The translations under genes and the position numbers were made by a program. This document shows positions 60,017 to 64,000 of a DNA stretch of 64,000 bases, in pieces; within the stretch, counting starts at the first letter, position 1, and each line of letters begins with the position of its first letter. The notes beneath the pieces were generated by a model. The model made no database searches. It saw only the letters and a list, made by a program, of their open reading frames with translations, and was not told the origin of the DNA. The stretch spans positions 461,067 to 525,066 of the forward strand of contig NW_001799288.1 in assembly GCF_000165425.1 (NCBI RefSeq), given 5' to 3'. This DNA comes from Paramecium tetraurelia. Its lineage: Eukaryota; Ciliophora; Oligohymenophorea; Peniculida; Parameciidae.

Positions 60017-61060
60017 TCACTCAAAATCTGCCTTTTGGTATCCTTTAGTTATTTATTGCACACCAACTCCTACATTGGCCATTTCCATTTGCAATTTGTC
60101 TAAGCAATGGTCACTTTTAACTTCCTAAGTCAGAAATTTGATGAATATACATACTGGATTATTAACAAAATTATCTAATTAAGCAAAGTTAGTTAATTCC
60201 TCATCAACGTACATCTCACTTAAGACGTATTTTTTTTCTTATATTGTGAATTCAGTCTTTTTTAGAAAATTATCTTAAATCCAAAACTAAAATAAATCTT
60301 CATTACTTACTTGTAAACCATTCATAAACACAGGGATAATACACATCACAATAATCAGTTTAAAGGTTGCCAAATCTGAAAATGGAGATAAAATGAACTA
60401 AGAAATGCTTTCTAAAATGAAACCAATGACTAATTGCAATAGAAAAAGGAAGAATTTAGACTAAGATGAAATAAATGTATTTTTACAATAGACACTACTA
60501 GTATCCACAAAATTAATTGAATGAACCATGCTTTTAAATCAATTTTAATTATAGGCTTGATGAGATTAGTACCAGCAGGCACTTTATCTTTATTATTCAT
60601 TTCATTTTTTTTAACTTGGTCATCTGGCATAATAATTAAAAAATAGTTTCCTGAACGATAATTCTAAATGATTGTTATCTTACTGCCATTTAAAAATGCT
60701 CTAATGTAAGTTCAACTAATTTTAGGATTACATAACTAAATAATACTCCAATTGTTGTATCCAATAACAATGTGGCCAAATACCTTTTAATTATAAAATC
60801 TTAGCTACCAAACACACTCATCAGAATCCCCTGACAAATGTATAGCCAATGCAACATTCAGAAAATGAGCAAAGACTTACGAACATCCTTGTTTGGATGT
60901 ATCTAATCCCCACACTTTCCATTGTCTCTTCGGTTTTTCCACAATTCTTTTATCTAAACTTAAGATGTTAATTACAAATCAAAATAAAGAATGAAAACAC
61001 ACCCAGCAGAATTTATATTGAAAATCCTAGTGGTCCCAAAATGTCACAATCATCCGACAT
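60017..61060 (-). CDS. STIMATE / TMEM110-like multi-pass ER membrane protein
   Basis: 308 residues, introns of 22, 25, 20, 26 and 24 nt, exact frame. Landmarks of the family: CDILGPLGFSIQILLGVFSF, KRQWKVWGLDTSKQGCSQVF, AHFLNVALA, LLLDTTIGVLFSY, and near the end LIIVMCIIPVFMNGLQFWIQDNFLKK-type sequence (VMCIIPVFMNGL then QDNFL). Four to five TM helices. In animals STIMATE works at ER-plasma membrane junctions and promotes STIM1 activation of store-operated calcium entry. In Paramecium the comparable junctions are between alveolar sacs or ER and the plasma membrane; that link is inference. Confidence 0.88.
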
Positions 61061-61102
61061 TTTTATTATTTATATAATTAAATAAATTTGTTAAAAATTA
61101 AT
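61061..61102. promoter_or_regulatory. 42-bp divergent intergenic region
   Basis: The start codons of the STIMATE-like gene (minus) and the zinc-finger gene (plus) are 42 bp apart, the shortest divergent spacing in the window. Both promoters must overlap here. Confidence 0.45.
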
Positions 61103-62248
61103 ATGAATCAAATTAAATGTGAGAAATGCTAAATTGTACCTGAGAAATTTGTCTGCTTGGATTGTGAACATACATTTTGCCTTTCCTGCTTAGCTAAATT
61201 GTTTAAATAAGTATTAAACCTTAATAACCAATTGATAGCATGAAAATTCAATTCAATGTATATCATGTTACGACATAACAATGTTAGATGATGAAACTAT
61301 AAATGCATTAATTGAAGCGAAATTACAACAATTATAGCCTCCTGTTATAATTCCATACACTACTTCTAAAAAATAAATTAATCAAAAAGACTTAATTTAA
61401 ATTAAAGGTCACCCTTTTATTGAAAAACTTAATGTTTCTATCGAGAAATGTTTGGATAATATTCGAATCATATAGTTTGATAAATAGAAGATGAGAGAAA
61501 TTTCGAATAAAATTAAATCAGATCTTGAATCTGAATTTAAATCATTGCATACATATTTAGATGATAAATTAGAAGCATTTATGAATGAAATTTCGAGATT
61601 TGAAACTCTAAATTCTACTAATTTACAAAAATAAGAAGAGGGATTCTAAATTGATATCAAAGAAATGTAAATAATGAAGGATGAGATTAAGAGTTTATTG
61701 TAATCACAAACAGGAATTTAAGATGATATTGAATAATTTAAAATTATATTAAATCAGATTGATGAAATTACTATCAAAGCAAATTAATAATATTAGACTC
61801 AACTCAAACAATTTTAAGATGAAATTTATAAAATACCTCTTAAGTGGACTGATTTTTCAAGTTCTTATAAAACATTATTCAATAATTTCGATTAAACAAA
61901 ACCATTATAAGCATCATCATAATAGCAAACATAGTTTATAACAGCAAATCGATTAGAAAAAATTCAATAATCTTTAGTTAAGTAAGTTTAATATTAAATT
62001 TAAGTTCAATCTCTCATACAAATGTTAAACCTATTAAGGCATCTCATTAGTCTCATTTATCTTTATGCTCTCCTCCTAGAAATAGTTTTCTTTAAGATGA
62101 ACATTAAATTCAAAGGAGATCAAGCCGAATTGAGTTAATAAGCAAATTATAAAGCCCAGGTGAAATCAGAGTTAGTTCGATGAATAGAAGAAACACAAGA
62201 ACGTTGGTTCCAAATCTAAATTTGACAGGAATTTCGAGTATAAAATGA
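61103..62248 (+). CDS. N-terminal Cys/His zinc finger plus coiled coil (TRIM/B-box-like)
   Basis: 364 residues, introns of 28 and 23 nt, exact frame. The first 50 residues contain CEKCQIVPEKFVCLDCEHTF, CLSCLAKLF and CISC, a Cys/His cluster like a B-box or RING finger. A long coiled coil follows (residues 90-230: EISNKIKSDLESEFKSLHTY, KEMQIMKDEIKSLLQSQTG), then a Ser/Arg-rich tail (LCSPPRNSFLQDEHQ, RRSSRIEL). The layout is like a short TRIM protein without a C-terminal ligand domain. E3 ligase activity cannot be told from the motif alone. Confidence 0.8.
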
Positions 62249-62833
62249 TATTTAAATATATATACACAGTGTATTCTAACAGTTTTAATTATAATTCTAG
62301 TAGATAAACAACTAAGTTTATAAATAAAATAACGTATTAATTTAAAAAACAATTAATAATATATCCTAGTAGTTAAGTTAGAGCTTCGATAGTGTAATAG
62401 CAAAAAGGAAGGATAATGTTGTGACTGTAAAAGTGCGAGATTTGAAAAATAAAAGTTGATTTGGCCTCACATTCGCTATAACTTTCAGCCAAAATTTAGA
62501 GATTATCAATTAAATTTGAAATTAACTTATTTGATAAAAGTTATTATCAAACTATGAATAATTTAGTTATGTCTGAGGTATTAATGAACTTAGTAGAGAA
62601 GAAGAAATGCAATAGAATTAATAGATTCTTTATCAAAAAAATTTAAAATTGAATAAGAATTTATCGAAGTTAAATGGAAATTCTAAAAATTTTTATGATT
62701 AAATAGTTGAAATTATTTTATTTGTATTTTACTTAAACTAAATAGTGAATTAAAAAATTTGATATTAAATAATAATATTTTTATTTATTATTTTCATATT
62801 TAATACAAAATTATATTATTAATGAACTTTTAA
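62249..62833. other. Intergenic region, about 585 bp
   Basis: Convergent 3' flanks of the zinc-finger gene and the right-edge MORN gene. AT-rich; the stretch at 62385-62480 is less AT-biased than its surroundings but folds into no convincing tRNA. Confidence 0.45.
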
Positions 62834-64000
62834 TCATAATGATTTATTTGAACTATCATCGATTTATGATTGCAATTGCTCATTTTGATTGCTTGATTTA
62901 TCAATGTCTTGTTCTTATTACTTTTAACAATCTGTCTAAAGATTATTTCCTTAAATTTAATTAACTTAAGGGAGAGAAATCTAATCATTTTATTTTTCAA
63001 CTTCTTCTTCCATAATGAAAGTTCCATCCTTGAAATTGCCATCTTATATTTTCCCATCTATAAATTATAGATAACCCTTCCCATGAGGTTAATAGTTTTT
63101 AATCTATCCTATTTAATAAATCTCTTATTTTACCTTTATAAATGCTGTCATTTGGGAATTTAATAATAATATCTTGATTTAACACAAACTCATCTTATGA
63201 AAATTATCCTTGGTACTTACAATTATTATCTTATAAGGTAATCACTCCAAAGCCATCCTTTAAATCATCCAGCCATTCTCCTTCGTATGTATACTATTTG
63301 GCTAAAAACAAATGAAATTTATGCTTACTTTAATAGATTCCCATTCCATGTCTCTTTCCTGCCTTGTATATCCCTTTATAAATATCACCATTTGCCCACA
63401 CATATTGACCTTCTCCTTAAAACAATCCTTCAGAAAATTAACCAACATAGACATCTTTGTTGGGCAATATCAGTTTTCCAGTTCCACTATAACATCCATT
63501 TTTAAACCATCCTTCATATATTTAATTTTCTTTTTACAAATTACCATAGCCATTAAATTGATTATTTCTAAAATCAAACAATATATATACTCAAAATGAC
63601 CATCATATTAAAATTCATTGACAACAATCAGTATGCCATCTCCATGAAATTTATTATTTTTGAATTGACCCTTGTATTAAAATTTCTTATCCATTAACTT
63701 TTCATATCTTCCCTAACCATGTCGTAGGAAGTCTTGGATTTACCCTAAATATACTCTTTTTTAAAACAATTCAATCATTCCTCCATATTACATATTTCCA
63801 ATAAAAATGTCTGCATTTTCAAATACTTTGTAGAATGGGACTGTTGAATTTTTATCAAAACATTCAGAATTAGTAATGATAGAATAATCAAATGATTTTA
63901 GCCATTTTAGTCCGTTCTCTGTTTTAGTTATCCAATGTATGATTCCTTTTCTATTATGCTTTCTTATCACTCTCATTAAATCATATAGCAGATTACGATA
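62834..64000 (-). CDS. MORN-repeat protein, N-terminus cut by window edge
   Basis: The frame continues past base 64000. From the edge: a non-repeat part (KGIIHWITKTENGLKWLKSF, VPFYKVFENADIFIGNM), then MORN repeats (YGGMIELFQKR, QYKGQFKNNKFHGDGILIV, YEGWFKNGCYSGTGKLILP, YVGQFSEGLFQGEGQYVW, IYKGIYKAGKRHGMGIY). Introns of 23, 27 and 25 nt (about 63575-63597, 63288-63314, 63119-63143) keep the frame. The C-terminal 65 residues are Gln/Asn/Ser-rich without repeats and end at TGA 62834-62836. Third MORN gene of the window. Confidence 0.82.

Noticed and set aside
62385-62480. tRNA-like sequence (GCTTCGATAGTGTAATAGC resembles a tRNA 5' half)
   Set aside because: No acceptor stem partner, no TTCGA arm at the right distance and no convincing anticodon loop.
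1-64000. Transposon, IES or viral insertion
   Set aside because: I found no transposase, integrase or long inverted repeats, and gene spacing is regular. IES boundaries cannot be judged without germline sequence.

Overview
The window reads as macronuclear DNA of a Paramecium-type ciliate (P. tetraurelia-like). TAA and TAG must be read as glutamine and only TGA as stop. Introns are tiny GT...AG elements, mostly 20-29 nt. The DNA is very AT-rich and genes are packed with gaps often below 100 bp. There is a giant intronless Cys-rich gene of the immobilisation (surface) antigen class. Gene models below were built by hand with this code. For most genes the exon sum is an exact multiple of three after intron removal, which supports the models; the few that did not close are flagged.

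Layout, left to right. 1-250: 3' end of a Q-rich repeat protein. 317-2487: ankyrin-PH-pseudokinase. 2689-3958: diacylglycerol kinase. 4015-4693: small hypothetical. 4783-8420: MORN protein with a long Q-rich tail. 8480-9924: gamma-tubulin. 9953-10974: acylated MORN protein. 10991-12700: AGC kinase with a myosin-TH1-like N-terminus. 12798-13523: ubiquitin-like-domain protein with an in-frame TGA. 13668-14832: IFT38/CLUAP1. 14876-15375: small basic protein. 16091-17675: PH-kinase. 17741-19854: ankyrin protein. 20356-26727: surface antigen. 26974-29121: methylcrotonyl-CoA carboxylase alpha. 29777-35688: giant CxxC (furin/GFR-like) membrane protein. 35743-38316: PRPF6 splicing factor. 39227-40492 and 41032-41861: two three-repeat MYB proteins. 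42132-42663: Canopy/saposin-like ER protein. 43196-44345: coiled-coil protein. 44565-46646: glycine-zipper membrane protein. 46656-48858: three GST domains in one chain. 49386-51063: Kelch-BTB. 51238-51854: membrane PDI-like thioredoxin. 52203-54406: membrane-anchored divergent kinase. 54570-56464: leishmanolysin. 56656-58565: two-TM ciliate protein. 60017-61060: STIMATE/TMEM110. 61103-62248: zinc-finger coiled-coil protein. 62834-64000: MORN protein cut by the window edge.

Functionally the window is typical mixed chromosomal content with a bias to cortex, cilium and surface biology (gamma-tubulin, IFT38, three MORN proteins, STIMATE, surface antigen, leishmanolysin) and to signalling (four kinase-fold proteins, three of which carry a PH-type module ahead of the kinase domain). 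Two of the four kinase folds have lost or altered catalytic residues. I see no mobile element, CRISPR array, rRNA or convincing tRNA. I do not see a discrete multi-gene undescribed system; the most unusual items are single-gene architectures, listed in the findings.
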